DNA from: Polaribacter septentrionalilitoris
Lineage (GTDB): Bacteria > Bacteroidota > Bacteroidia > Flavobacteriales > Flavobacteriaceae
DNA length: 64,000 nucleotides
Assembly: GCF_009832745.1 (NCBI RefSeq)
Contig: NZ_VRMJ01000014.1
Span: 124,001-188,000 of the forward strand
Direction of reading: 5' to 3'
The translations under genes and the position numbers were made by a program. Each line of letters begins with the position of its first letter. Positions within the stretch are counted from its first letter, which is position 1. The notes below the pieces were generated by a model. That model saw only the letters and a program-made list of their open reading frames with translations. It was not told where the DNA came from and searched no databases. Below, piece after piece: positions 17,533 through 28,303 of this stretch.

Positions 17533-18510
17533 TTATAATATCAGATTAAAAAGATATCCAGATATTATAATACAAAGTGTTACCACTCCAAAAAAGATAG
17601 CGATCAGTTTTAAGGTCATCACTTTTTTGAGAAGCATTGCTTCAGGAAGAGAAAGTCCAACTACACCCATCATAAAAGCAATAGCTGTTCCTAAAGGAAT
17701 TCCTTTAGCAACTAAAACCTGAACAACAGGTAGAATACCTGATGCATTTGAATACATTGGTATTGCTAAAATAGTAGCAACTGGAACCGCAAAAAGATTG
17801 TCTTTGTCCATGTATTTTTCAAAAAATCCCTCTGGAATATAACCATGCATTAATCCGCCAATTGCTATACCCAATATAACATAGGGAAAGATACCTTTTA
17901 GAATTTTTTGAACTTCAGCCCAAATAATAGGTAATCGTTGGTTAAACGTTTGTTTTTCTGCTTGAAATATATCTTGTTCTTTTTGAGCATTTTTCAATAC
18001 TTTCTTTACCCAAGGAGTTAGATATTTTTCCAATTTTAATTTTTGAAGGATAATTCCAGAAATTGTACCCAATAAAATTCCACTAATTATATAAATGATT
18101 GTTGTTTTTACTCCAAACAAGCCAATAAAAAGTCCGATTGCAACTTCATTCACCAAAGGTGAAGTAATTAAAAAAGCAAAGGTTACTCCTAAAGGAATAC
18201 CACCTCTTACAAAACCAATGAACAAAGGGACTGAAGAGCAAGAACAAAATGGAGTTACCACTCCAAAAAGACTAGCCATAAGGTATTCTAGTCCATAAAG
18301 TTTTTTTCTTGAAAGGTAGTTTTTAACTTTATCTATTGGGAAATAACTATTTACAATTCCCATTAAAAAAATAACAAAGAAGAGCAGTATTAAAATCTTT
18401 GTTGTGTCGTAAATAAAGAAGTTTAAAGCTTCAGCTAAATGTTGCCCTTTTTCTAGATTAAAAATATCATAGACCAACCAATCTGCTATATTTTGTATCC
18501 AATCAAACAT
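17533..18510 (-). CDS. Permease of the ArsP/SO_0444 family
   Basis: A 325-residue integral membrane protein with about eight to ten helices in two halves and a central charged loop (about 165-195). PFCSCSSVPLFIG near residues 88-100 is the cysteine motif of this permease family, some members of which export organoarsenicals or heavy metals. The second half has IPMYSNASGILPV and SLPEAMLL. It lies 9 bp after the thioredoxin-like gene, so the pair forms one transcript. Family members usually travel with a small thioredoxin and an ArsR regulator; no ArsR gene is present here. Confidence 0.85.
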   Translation of the reverse strand: MFDWIQNIADWLVYDIFNLEKGQHLAEALNFFIYDTTKILILLFFVIFLMGIVNSYFPIDKVKNYLSRKKLYGLEYLMASLFGVVTPFCSCSSVPLFIGFVRGGIPLGVTFAFLITSPLVNEVAIGLFIGLFGVKTTIIYIISGILLGTISGIILQKLKLEKYLTPWVKKVLKNAQKEQDIFQAEKQTFNQRLPIIWAEVQKILKGIFPYVILGIAIGGLMHGYIPEGFFEKYMDKDNLFAVPVATILAIPMYSNASGILPVVQVLVAKGIPLGTAIAFMMGVVGLSLPEAMLLKKVMTLKLIAIFFGVVTLCIIISGYLFNLIL

Positions 18511-18519
18511 TTAAAAAAA

Positions 18520-18819
18520 TTAGCAATTACAATTTTTAGAACAACAACTAGTTTTTGAATTGTCTTCTTTTATAGAATTATTAGATTTTAAAATATCGAG
18601 AACTTCAGTTTTATTGGGTACTCTTCCTTTAACTGTAATGATACCATCTACTACCAAAGCAGGAGTACTCATTACATTGTATTCCATAATCTCCATAATA
18701 TCTTCTACTTTTTCAACGGTAGCATTGATGTTATTTTCTTTGATTACATCTTGAACAATACTGGTCATACTTTGACATTTTGAACATCCTGTTCCTAGAA
18801 TTTTAATTACTTTAGTCAT
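18520..18819 (-). CDS. Small redox-active thioredoxin-fold protein with Cys-rich tail
   Basis: A 99-residue protein with TGCSKCQSM near the N terminus (CxxC active site) and a cis-proline in STPALVVDG, a thioredoxin/glutaredoxin-like fold. The C-terminal tail SCCSKNCNC adds four cysteines and looks like a soft-metal site. It is the first gene of a two-gene unit with the permease. Together they suggest a thiol-linked export of a metal or metalloid. The promoter and a CRP/FNR-like palindrome lie just upstream. Confidence 0.85.
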   Translation of the reverse strand: MTKVIKILGTGCSKCQSMTSIVQDVIKENNINATVEKVEDIMEIMEYNVMSTPALVVDGIITVKGRVPNKTEVLDILKSNNSIKEDNSKTSCCSKNCNC

Positions 18820-18860
18820 AATATTTTATTAGTTGAATACTTCTATTATCTTACCTATCA

Positions 18861-18889
18861 CAAACTTACGATAAGCATTTCAAGGCAAA
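18861..18889 (-). promoter_or_regulatory. Promoter of the thioredoxin-permease operon
   Basis: On the minus strand: TTTG (18886-18889), a 17-bp spacer, then TAAGTTTG (18861-18868), a perfect -7 box. The start codon is about 42 bp downstream. Confidence 0.65.
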
Positions 18890-18906
18890 TGTGACAAAAG
18901 TCACAT
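18889..18906. promoter_or_regulatory. CRP/FNR-type operator
   Basis: ATGTGAC, four bases, GTCACAT: a perfect 7-bp inverted repeat that reads TGTGA-N6-TCACA, the classical CRP half-site arrangement. It abuts the -33 TTTG. Its centre is about 40 bp from the expected transcription start, the position used by class II CRP/FNR activators. Confidence 0.6.
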
Positions 18907-18965
18907 AACAGTATTTTATCAACTTAAAAATTAAACGCTAAAAAAGGTAGAAGTAAAAAACTAAA

Positions 18966-20396
18966 TTATTTAGTCAATTCTTTTCCAAATGCTACACATT
19001 TTTCTAAAGTTTGTTTTACATCTTTAAAAGTAGTTCTTGGATTTATCAAACACATTCGCAAAACAATTTGTTTTTGTAATACAGTTGTAACCAACATGGC
19101 TTCTTTAGAATTGATGATTTCTTGAGATATTTTTTGATTCAACTCATCCAATTCTTTTTCTGGTAATTGCTTTGTTATTGGATTAAATCTAAAGTTAATA
19201 ATCCCCAAAGTTGCAGGAGAAACAATTTCCCAATTCGAACTTTTTCTTAAATAACTTTCTGTTTTTTCTGCAAGGTTTATAGAGTAATCAATGGCTTCTC
19301 TAAACGATTGTAATCCAAAAGTTTTGATAGACATGTAAAACTTTAAAGCTCTAAAACGTCTTGTCAATTGAATTCCATGATCATAGAAGTTAATTTCTGA
19401 AGTATTACCTTCGATATCTCTTAAATATTCTGGTTTTTCAGTAAAAGTTTTACTCAGCCATTTGTGATTTCTTACCAACAAACACCCCATTTCATAAGGT
19501 TGAAAAAACCATTTATGTGGATCTACCGTAATTGAATCTGCTTTTTGAATTCCTTTTAGTAATTGATGTCCGTTTTTTGCCAAAATAGAAGCTCCACCAT
19601 AAGCAGCATCAACATGAAACCAAATATCTTCTTCTTTACAAATTTTACTCATTGCTACTAACGGATCTACAGTTCCAGTATTTGTAGCGCCAGCAGTTCC
19701 TATCAAACAAAAAGGTTGTAAGCCTTCTAATCTATCTTTAGCGATTACATTCTTTAATTTATTAATAGACAGTTTAAACTCAATATCTGTTGGAATAATT
19801 CTTATCTGTTCTTTTCTAAAACCAATAGTTCTAATGGCTTTGATATTTGAAGAATGTGTTTGATCTGATAGATAAATAACAGCTTTCGAAAAATCATCAC
19901 CACATTTTTGCCTTCTTGCAGTTACTAATGCTGTTAAGTTTGCCATAGAACCACCACTGGTAAAAATTCCTCCACCTTTTTTTGTTGGAAATTTAAAAAG
20001 CTTTAGCAACCAATTAATCGTTACAATTTCTAGTTCTGCAGCCGCAGGAGCATTGACCCATCCTCCAGAAAAAATATTAAATCCTGTGGCTAATGTATCT
20101 GCCATAGCACTAATGTAATTGCTTGGGCCTGGAACAAAAGAATAGGATTTTGGGTGAGATAAAATATCAGTGGCTTCTAAAACATTTTCCACAACAAAAT
20201 CCAAAACTTCAGAGCTATCTTTACCTTGCTCTGGGGCTTGTTCTAAAAATATAGAATCCATTTCTTGTCTACTAGCATTAAAAACAGGATCTTTTTTATG
20301 CTGATTTTTAAAGTGTTCTACAATAGTATCTACAACTTTATAACCATAAGCTTTCATTTCTTCTTCAGAAAGTGTTAACGTAGGATTTGATTTCAT
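18966..20396 (-). CDS. PLP-dependent group II amino-acid decarboxylase
   Basis: A 476-residue enzyme of the aromatic-L-amino-acid/glutamate/diaminobutyrate decarboxylase family. Diagnostic pieces are FTSGGSMANLTALVTAR (cofactor phosphate site), VDAAYGGASIL (aspartate that pairs with the PLP nitrogen) and DPHKWFFQPYEMG (Schiff-base lysine). It removes CO2 from an amino acid to give an amine in the cytosol. The sequence is closest in style to the aromatic/DABA branch, but the substrate cannot be fixed by eye. It is a single-gene unit. A -7 box TATTTTTG on the minus strand (20417-20424) lies 20 bp upstream of the ATG. Confidence 0.9.
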   Translation of the reverse strand: MKSNPTLTLSEEEMKAYGYKVVDTIVEHFKNQHKKDPVFNASRQEMDSIFLEQAPEQGKDSSEVLDFVVENVLEATDILSHPKSYSFVPGPSNYISAMADTLATGFNIFSGGWVNAPAAAELEIVTINWLLKLFKFPTKKGGGIFTSGGSMANLTALVTARRQKCGDDFSKAVIYLSDQTHSSNIKAIRTIGFRKEQIRIIPTDIEFKLSINKLKNVIAKDRLEGLQPFCLIGTAGATNTGTVDPLVAMSKICKEEDIWFHVDAAYGGASILAKNGHQLLKGIQKADSITVDPHKWFFQPYEMGCLLVRNHKWLSKTFTEKPEYLRDIEGNTSEINFYDHGIQLTRRFRALKFYMSIKTFGLQSFREAIDYSINLAEKTESYLRKSSNWEIVSPATLGIINFRFNPITKQLPEKELDELNQKISQEIINSKEAMLVTTVLQKQIVLRMCLINPRTTFKDVKQTLEKCVAFGKELTK

Positions 20397-20465
20397 TTGG
20401 ATTCAATTTTACTTTACAAAAATAATATTTGTTATTGGTTTAAGTTGTGATAATCATCATCAATA

Positions 20466-20500
20466 AAAAAAAACCGAAACAATTAAGCTTCGGTTTTTTT
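20466..20500 (-). terminator. Rho-independent terminator after yidC
   Basis: AAACCGAA (20471-20478) pairs with TTCGGTTT (20489-20496), and A/T runs flank both sides. On the minus strand it follows the yidC stop codon by about 40 bp. It also insulates the decarboxylase promoter. Confidence 0.75.
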
Positions 20501-20536
20501 ATCATTAGATTCTGAAACTAATCAGAAAGATATTTC

Positions 20537-22414
20537 TTACTTACGCTTTTGTTGTTTAGCTTGTTGTTCTTGTGCTTGTTTCATAGCAGCATCAATACGT
20601 TGTCTAAACTTGCTTGTTTTTTTAGGTTTCTTTTTGTTTTCTTCTATTTGAGCATGAATTTTATCTTCATCAATTACATAATTCTTAATAACTAACATAA
20701 TTGCAATAGTTAGTAAGTTAGAAATAAAGTAATACAAACTTAAAGAACTTGCATAATTGTTAAAGAAGAACAACATCATAATAGGAGAGAAGTAAATCAT
20801 GTACTTCATCATTTTACTCATATCTGGCATTCCTTCTTGCGTTGGCGCTTGCATATTAGCTTGCTGACTCTGATTCATTTTCATGTAAAAGAAAATAGCA
20901 ATTGAAGCCAATATTGGAAACAAACTCACGTGATCTCCATAAAATGGAATCTTAAACGGTAATGTAAAAATGGTATCATAAGAAGATAAATCTCCAGCCC
21001 ATAAAAAGCTTTCTTGACGTAAATCTAAATTTGTTGGAAAAAACTTAAATAAGGCAAAGAATATTGGCATTTGTAATAATGCAGGAATACAACCAGACAT
21101 CATGCTTACACCAGCTTTTCGCTGAATTGCCATGGTTTCTTGCTGACGCTTCATTGCGTTTTCTTTTCCAGGGTATTTCTCGTTCAAAGCAGTCAATTCA
21201 GGACGGATTACCTTCATTTTTGCACTTGATACATAAGATTTATATACCAAAGGAGACATTAAAATACGTACAACAATCGTCATTAAAATGATGATTAACC
21301 CGTAATTTGATAATAATCCTTTTAGCATATTAAATACAGGATAGAATATAGTTCTGTTTAAGAACCCGAAAATTCCCCAACCTAAATCTGCACTATCTCC
21401 TAAGTCTGTTCCTTCGTATGTTTTTAATAAGTTGTAATCACTAGGTCCGTAAAACCATTTCATATTATAATTCAACTCACCATTGGTTAATGCTAAAGGA
21501 GTTTTTAACTCAAAACGTTTGGTGAAAACGGTATCAATTTCTTCGTTTTTAACTAAATCTGTAGAAGTGATAGTTGCATTGTTAAATGGTGTATCAGATA
21601 ATAAATTAGAAGTAAAGAAGTGTTGTTTATAAGCAACCCAATCTAAATCATTTAAAACTTCAGATTTACCAGCATTAATGTAATCAACATCATCTTCTGC
21701 TTTATAGTAGTAGTTTGTGTACATGGTATTTTCTGTACGCATACTTTTTTCATTTCTATATCCATTTAAAGCCCAGTCTAAGTTGATAGGGTTAGAAGAA
21801 TTTATCACATTAGACAAACCTTGAGAACGTACTGCAAAATCCACCATATATTCGTTAGGTTTCATTTCGTATCTATACTCCAAATACTGGCTGTCAGAAA
21901 CTTTTAGTTTCATAGAAACTATTTGATTCTCTCCGTTTTTAGTAATTGAAGGTTCAAAAAATAAATCTTTGGTATTTAAGATTCTATTGTCAGTTGTACC
22001 AAAATTGATATTAAAAGAGGCATTTTTGTCTTTAACTAAATACAAAGGCAAAGAATCATAAGTTTTGTAATTCTTTACTTGTGCTTCTATGATTTGTCCA
22101 CCTTTATTATTGATCACCAAACGAACAACTTCATTTTCTAAGACAGAAGTTCCGTCAGTACCACTAATAGCACTTTTTGCAAATGCTCCTAATTGATTGG
22201 TAAAAGCAACTTTTTTGAGTGAATCGTTTTCGAAAACTGGTTTCTTTTCAGTTACAGTATTGGTTGTATTTTTTGTTGAATCTACAACTTGTTCTGTTTT
22301 AGTAGAAGTGTCTTTAGGTTCTTCTGTTTGACTGGTATTCATCCACCAAATCAAAATACCACCTAGTAATACCATTCCTATGAAGGAATTCAGATCAAAT
22401 TTTTTTTGTTCCAT
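20537..22414 (-). CDS. yidC: Membrane protein insertase YidC
   Basis: A 625-residue YidC/Oxa1-family insertase. It helps inner-membrane proteins enter and fold, alone or with SecYEG. An N-terminal anchor (about residues 8-25, LNSFIGMVLLGGILIWWM) is followed by a large periplasmic beta domain (about 50-340). Five C-terminal helices then begin near IFYPVFNMLKGLLSNYGLI. The conserved core includes MSPLVYKSYVSSAKMK and a cytoplasmic hairpin (LNEKYPGKENAMKRQQE). The tail is basic and glutamine-rich, as is normal for ribosome contact. The ATG follows a leader containing a 7-bp inverted repeat. Confidence 0.96.
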   Translation of the reverse strand: MEQKKFDLNSFIGMVLLGGILIWWMNTSQTEEPKDTSTKTEQVVDSTKNTTNTVTEKKPVFENDSLKKVAFTNQLGAFAKSAISGTDGTSVLENEVVRLVINNKGGQIIEAQVKNYKTYDSLPLYLVKDKNASFNINFGTTDNRILNTKDLFFEPSITKNGENQIVSMKLKVSDSQYLEYRYEMKPNEYMVDFAVRSQGLSNVINSSNPINLDWALNGYRNEKSMRTENTMYTNYYYKAEDDVDYINAGKSEVLNDLDWVAYKQHFFTSNLLSDTPFNNATITSTDLVKNEEIDTVFTKRFELKTPLALTNGELNYNMKWFYGPSDYNLLKTYEGTDLGDSADLGWGIFGFLNRTIFYPVFNMLKGLLSNYGLIIILMTIVVRILMSPLVYKSYVSSAKMKVIRPELTALNEKYPGKENAMKRQQETMAIQRKAGVSMMSGCIPALLQMPIFFALFKFFPTNLDLRQESFLWAGDLSSYDTIFTLPFKIPFYGDHVSLFPILASIAIFFYMKMNQSQQANMQAPTQEGMPDMSKMMKYMIYFSPIMMLFFFNNYASSLSLYYFISNLLTIAIMLVIKNYVIDEDKIHAQIEENKKKPKKTSKFRQRIDAAMKQAQEQQAKQQKRK

Positions 22415-22441
22415 TTTTTTATGTTGTCAATTTGTCATTAA

Positions 22442-22459
22442 ATCAGATTTTTATCTGAT
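22442..22459. other. Inverted repeat in the yidC leader
   Basis: ATCAGAT, TTTT, ATCTGAT: a perfect 7-bp hairpin located between the -7 box (22470-22477) and the yidC start codon at 22414. It may be an operator or an mRNA hairpin. Confidence 0.5.
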
Positions 22460-22469
22460 AAAAACGCGA

Positions 22470-22477
22470 CAAATGTA
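22470..22477 (-). promoter_or_regulatory. -7 box upstream of yidC
   Basis: TACATTTG on the minus strand is an exact TAnnTTTG match, 56 bp before the yidC ATG. No clear -33 TTTG is present. It would let yidC be transcribed apart from pyrG. Confidence 0.4.
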
Positions 22478-22559
22478 GTGAAAAAGCCCTTTTTAATATG
22501 ATTTTAAGGCTTTATATTTTATGAACCTTTATAGTTCAAAATGTGTTCCGTTTTAAAAT

Positions 22560-24222
<1,663 letters not shown>

Positions 24223-24296
24223 TAAAAAGATGAATAATTCTAAACAAATAATTAATTCGAGACATAATTGGAATACTTGTTGATAAAACTGTAGTC

Positions 24297-24959
24297 ATGA
24301 AAAAAATATTTATTTTACTCAGTATTGGCTTATTTAGTAGTTGCTCTTTTTTATTTCCCAAGCATTTTGAACGTAAACCAGCTAATTTTTCAGTTCAAAA
24401 TCTTTGGTTTACATCAAAATTAGATAAGAATAAAAAGGTTAAATATTTAATAAATCCCACACAATTGCATTTCATTGCAAAAAGTACGGATGATTATAAT
24501 GAGCAATTAGCAGTTTTTTTTAAAGAAGAATTGAAAGGAAATATTTATTTTAAAGAAAATTACAAGGATGTTAATGGCAAAATAATTATTCCTTTTACAC
24601 TTGATTATAATTTGTCAAAAGAATACAAAGAAAATTTACAAAAAACCACAGACTTAGATTACATAGTACTCACTAAAACATTAACAGCTAGCCAAATAAA
24701 CAATCAATATTACCCGCAATATAAATCTTTACGATATAAGAGTAACGTTTTGGCTGGTTCTGTTGTCTTTTTTAAGATTTTTGATGTAAAAAACAACACA
24801 ATTGCTTTAGAACTGAATTGTAAAAGTTCTGTTTACGATAATCCAAACTTTAATTTTGAAACAAATCAGTATGAAGATAACCTTAAAATAGCTACTTACA
24901 AAAGTGAAAATCAATTGATAAAAAAGTGTTTTAAAAGAATTTTTAGAAGGATAAAATAA
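24297..24959 (+). CDS. Putative lipoprotein of unknown function
   Basis: A 220-residue protein with a lipoprotein signal peptide (MKKIFILLSIGLFSSC, acceptor Cys about residue 16). The mature part has alternating charged and aromatic beta-type segments and a basic C terminus (KKCFKRIFRRIK). No known domain is recognised. It is divergent from pyrG and lies just upstream of the rpmH promoter. It could be a membrane-attached periplasmic protein. Confidence 0.7.
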   Translation: MKKIFILLSIGLFSSCSFLFPKHFERKPANFSVQNLWFTSKLDKNKKVKYLINPTQLHFIAKSTDDYNEQLAVFFKEELKGNIYFKENYKDVNGKIIIPFTLDYNLSKEYKENLQKTTDLDYIVLTKTLTASQINNQYYPQYKSLRYKSNVLAGSVVFFKIFDVKNNTIALELNCKSSVYDNPNFNFETNQYEDNLKIATYKSENQLIKKCFKRIFRRIK

Positions 24960-24982
24960 ATTTAATTTTTTTACATTTTGTT

Positions 24983-25013
24983 TTTGTGATATATAAAAAC
25001 AGTTGTATATTTG
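24983..25013 (+). promoter_or_regulatory. Promoter of rpmH
   Basis: TTTG (24983-24986), 19-bp spacer, TATATTTG (25006-25013): a full Bacteroidota consensus, followed by a leader of about 68 nt. Strong promoters are usual for ribosomal protein genes. Confidence 0.75.
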
Positions 25014-25022
25014 CCCACGCTT

Positions 25023-25047
25023 TTAACGAGGTAATATTTATCGTTAA
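25023..25047 (+). other. Hairpin in the rpmH leader
   Basis: TTAACGA (25023-25029) and TCGTTAA (25041-25047) form a perfect 7-bp stem with an 11-base loop, at the very 5' end of the predicted rpmH transcript. It could stabilise the mRNA or take part in control. Confidence 0.45.
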
Positions 25048-25086
25048 CACAATAAAAAATTAAGAAGACTTTTAAAATATAGAGTA

Positions 25087-25248
25087 ATGCCAAAAAGAAC
25101 GTATCAACCATCAAAGAGAAAGAGAAGAAACAAACACGGTTTCAGAGAGAGAATGGCTTCTGCTAACGGTAGAAAGGTATTAGCTCGTAGAAGAGCAAAA
25201 GGAAGAAAGAAATTATCTGTTTCATCTGAAACAAGACATAAAAGATAA
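25087..25248 (+). CDS. rpmH: Ribosomal protein bL34
   Basis: A 53-residue, very basic protein, [19 protein letters not shown] at the start and [10 protein letters not shown] at the end. The L34 signature [16 protein letters not shown] and the block [16 protein letters not shown] are intact. It belongs to the large ribosomal subunit. It is a single-gene unit between a strong promoter and a strong terminator. In many bacteria rpmH sits near the origin with rnpA and yidC; here yidC is only about 2.7 kb away but rnpA is not adjacent. Confidence 0.97.
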   Translation: MPKRTYQPSKRKRRNKHGFRERMASANGRKVLARRRAKGRKKLSVSSETRHKR

Positions 25249-25271
25249 ATGATTAACAATTGTTAATATAA

Positions 25272-25303
25272 GGTGTTACTTTTTTTAAGTAACACCTTTT
25301 TTT
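25272..25303 (+). terminator. Rho-independent terminator after rpmH
   Basis: GGTGTTACTT, a 5-T loop, AAGTAACACC, then seven T: a 10-bp perfect stem. A separate palindrome TAACAATTGTTA lies just before it. Confidence 0.88.
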
Positions 25304-25319
25304 ATATCCAAGCACTAAC

Positions 25320-25327
25320 TATTTTTG
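25320..25327 (+). promoter_or_regulatory. -7 box upstream of carB
   Basis: TATTTTTG is an exact TAnnTTTG match, 27 bp before the carB ATG. No clear TTTG is seen at -33. Confidence 0.4.
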
Positions 25328-25354
25328 TAAAACTTAATAATACAACAACTTACA

Positions 25355-28210
25355 ATGCCAAAAAGACAAGACCTTAATTCAATTTTAATTATCGGATCTG
25401 GACCAATCGTTATTGGACAAGCCTGCGAATTTGATTATTCTGGATCACAATCTTTACGTTCTTTAAGAGAGGATGGAATTGAAACTATTTTAATCAACTC
25501 CAATCCTGCAACTATTATGACAGATCCATCCATGGCAGATCATGTATATCTATTGCCATTAACAACTAAATCTATCATACAAATCTTAAAAGAGCATCCA
25601 CAAATAGACGCTGTTTTGCCAACTATGGGAGGACAAACTGCTTTAAATTTATGTATAGAAGCAGATGATAAAGGAATTTGGAGTGATTTTGGTGTAAAAA
25701 TGATAGGTGTTGATATTAATGCCATTAATGTTACAGAAGATAGAGAGCAGTTTAGAGAATTGATGGGGGAAATTGGTGTGCCAATGGCACCTCAAGCTAC
25801 AGCCACTTCTTTCTTAAAAGGTAAAGAAATTGCGCAAGAATTTGGTTTTCCATTAGTAATTCGTTCTTCATATACCTTAGGTGGAGCAGGAGCATCAATT
25901 GTTTACAAAGCAGAAGATTTTGATGATTTGTTAAGAGTTGGTTTAGAAGCATCACCAATTCATGAGGTGATGATTGATAAAGCAATGATGGGATGGAAAG
26001 AGTATGAATTAGAATTGTTGCGTGATAAGAATGATAATGTTGTGATTATCTGTTCTATTGAAAATATGGACCCAATGGGTATTCATACTGGAGATTCTAT
26101 TACAGTTGCACCAGCAATGACATTATCTGACAAAACCTATCAAAAAATGCGTGATATGGCAATTCATATGATGCGTTCTATTGGTGATTTTGAAGGTGGA
26201 TGTAATGTTCAGTTTGCAGTTTCTCCAGATGAAAAGGAAGACATTATCGCTATTGAAATCAATCCACGTGTTTCTCGTTCATCAGCATTAGCTTCTAAAG
26301 CAACTGGTTATCCTATTGCAAAAGTGGCAACAAAATTAGCTATTGGTTATTCTTTAGATGAATTAGAAAACGGAATTACAAAATCTACATCAGCTTTATT
26401 TGAGCCAACTTTAGATTATGTAATTGTAAAAATTCCACGTTGGAACTTTGATAAATTTGAAGGATCAGACAGAACTTTAGGTTTGCAAATGAAAGCAGTA
26501 GGAGAAGTAATGGGAATTGGACGTTCTTTCCAAGAAGCATTACACAAAGCCACTCAATCTTTAGAAATCAAAAGAAATGGTTTAGGTGCAGACGGAAAAG
26601 GATATACCAATTATAATGAAATCATAGATAAACTAACTAACGCAAGTTGGGACAGAGTTTTTGCTATTTACGATGCTATTGCAATGGGGATTCCGTTGAG
26701 CAAAATTTATGATATCACAAAAATAGACATGTGGTATTTAAAGCAATATGAAGAATTATTTCAATTAGAAAAAGAGATTTCAACGTTTACCATTAATAAT
26801 ATAGACAGAGACTTATTATTAGAAGCGAAACAAAAAGGATATGGTGATAGACAAATTGCCCATATGTTAGATTGTTTAGAAAGTGAGGTATACAATAAAA
26901 GAGATGAATTAAAAATTCAGAGAGTTTATAAGTTAGTTGATACTTGTGCAGCTGAATTTAAAGCGAAAACTCCTTATTATTACTCAACTTTCGAAAGCGA
27001 GATAGAAACTGCCCAAGGAGAAAGAGTAGTAGCAAACGAAAGTATAGTTACAGATAAGAAAAAAATAGTGGTTTTAGGTTCTGGACCTAATAGAATAGGA
27101 CAAGGAATTGAGTTTGATTACTGTTGTGTTCATGGTGTTTTAGCAGCTGCAGAATGTGGTTATGAAACGATAATGATCAACTGTAACCCAGAAACAGTTT
27201 CTACGGATTTTGATACTGCTGATAAATTATATTTTGAGCCTGTTTTCTGGGAACATATTTACGATATCATCAGACATGAAAAACCAGAAGGTGTTATTGT
27301 GCAATTAGGTGGGCAAACTGCTTTAAAACTAGCAGAAAAGTTAACTAAATATGGAATTAAAATTATTGGAACTTCTTTTGAAGCTCTTGATATAGCAGAA
27401 GATAGAGGAAGATTCTCTACATTATTAAAAGACAATAATATTCCTTATCCAGAATTTGGTGTTGCAGAAACTGCAGATGAAGCACTGGCTTTAGCTGACG
27501 AATTGAACTTCCCAATTTTGGTGAGACCTTCTTATGTTTTAGGTGGTCAAGGAATGAAAATTGTCATCAATAAAGAAGAATTGGTAGAACATGTTGTTGA
27601 TTTATTGCGTAAGATTCCAAATAATAAATTGTTATTAGACCATTATTTAGATGGAGCGATAGAAGCAGAAGCAGATGCTATTTGTGATGCTGATGGAAAT
27701 GTTTACATTATTGGAATTATGGAGCACATTGAACCTTGTGGAATTCACTCTGGAGATTCAAATGCAACATTACCAGCCTTTAATTTAGGTGACTTAGTAA
27801 TGCAACAAATTATAGATCATACAAATGTTATTGCCACAGAATTAAAAACAGTTGGTTTAATAAACATTCAGTTTGCTATTAAAGATGACACTGTTTACAT
27901 TATAGAAGCCAATCCAAGAGCATCAAGAACAGTTCCTTTTATTGCTAAGGCATACAAAGAACCGTATGTAAATTATGCAACAAAGGTAATGTTAGGTGAG
28001 AAAAAAGTAACTGATTTTAATTTTAAGCCTCAATTAGATGGTTATGCAATCAAGCAACCTGTATTCTCATTTAATAAATTTCCTAATGTTGATAAACGTT
28101 TAGGACCAGAAATGAAATCTACAGGAGAAAGTATCTTGTTTATTGATAGTTTAAAAGATGATGATTTTTATGACTTATATTCTCGTAGAAAAATGTATTT
28201 GAGTAAGTAA
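25355..28210 (+). CDS. carB: Carbamoyl-phosphate synthase large subunit
   Basis: A 951-residue enzyme making carbamoyl phosphate from ammonia (delivered by CarA), bicarbonate and two ATP, for pyrimidine and arginine synthesis. Two ATP-grasp halves are plain: IIGSGPIVIGQACEFDYSG and RSSYTLGGAGA in the first, VLGSGPNRIGQGIEFDYCC and RPSYVLGGQGM in the second. It ends soon after the second half. It therefore lacks the roughly 120-residue C-terminal MGS-like domain that binds UMP and ornithine in the 1073-residue E. coli enzyme. Such short forms are normal in flavobacteria. carA is not adjacent. A terminator follows. Confidence 0.96.
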   Translation: MPKRQDLNSILIIGSGPIVIGQACEFDYSGSQSLRSLREDGIETILINSNPATIMTDPSMADHVYLLPLTTKSIIQILKEHPQIDAVLPTMGGQTALNLCIEADDKGIWSDFGVKMIGVDINAINVTEDREQFRELMGEIGVPMAPQATATSFLKGKEIAQEFGFPLVIRSSYTLGGAGASIVYKAEDFDDLLRVGLEASPIHEVMIDKAMMGWKEYELELLRDKNDNVVIICSIENMDPMGIHTGDSITVAPAMTLSDKTYQKMRDMAIHMMRSIGDFEGGCNVQFAVSPDEKEDIIAIEINPRVSRSSALASKATGYPIAKVATKLAIGYSLDELENGITKSTSALFEPTLDYVIVKIPRWNFDKFEGSDRTLGLQMKAVGEVMGIGRSFQEALHKATQSLEIKRNGLGADGKGYTNYNEIIDKLTNASWDRVFAIYDAIAMGIPLSKIYDITKIDMWYLKQYEELFQLEKEISTFTINNIDRDLLLEAKQKGYGDRQIAHMLDCLESEVYNKRDELKIQRVYKLVDTCAAEFKAKTPYYYSTFESEIETAQGERVVANESIVTDKKKIVVLGSGPNRIGQGIEFDYCCVHGVLAAAECGYETIMINCNPETVSTDFDTADKLYFEPVFWEHIYDIIRHEKPEGVIVQLGGQTALKLAEKLTKYGIKIIGTSFEALDIAEDRGRFSTLLKDNNIPYPEFGVAETADEALALADELNFPILVRPSYVLGGQGMKIVINKEELVEHVVDLLRKIPNNKLLLDHYLDGAIEAEADAICDADGNVYIIGIMEHIEPCGIHSGDSNATLPAFNLGDLVMQQIIDHTNVIATELKTVGLINIQFAIKDDTVYIIEANPRASRTVPFIAKAYKEPYVNYATKVMLGEKKVTDFNFKPQLDGYAIKQPVFSFNKFPNVDKRLGPEMKSTGESILFIDSLKDDDFYDLYSRRKMYLSK

Positions 28211-28232
28211 TTTTCTTAAATTTATGATATAT

Positions 28233-28268
28233 AAAACCTCTAATTCTTGTTTTGAATTAGAGGTTTTT
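28233..28268. terminator. Bidirectional terminator after carB
   Basis: A 14-bp stem, AAAACCTCTAATTC pairing with GAATTAGAGGTTTT, with a 7-base loop and flanking A/T tracts. It serves carB and the convergent DUF5777 operon. Confidence 0.88.
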
Positions 28269-28303
28269 CATTAGTGTGAAGATTATTTTTTTTAAATTTT
28301 ATA

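Noticed and set aside
25253..25266. Palindrome TAACAATTGTTA as an operator
   Set aside because: It lies between the rpmH stop codon and its terminator, is simple AT-rich sequence, and has no promoter beside it.
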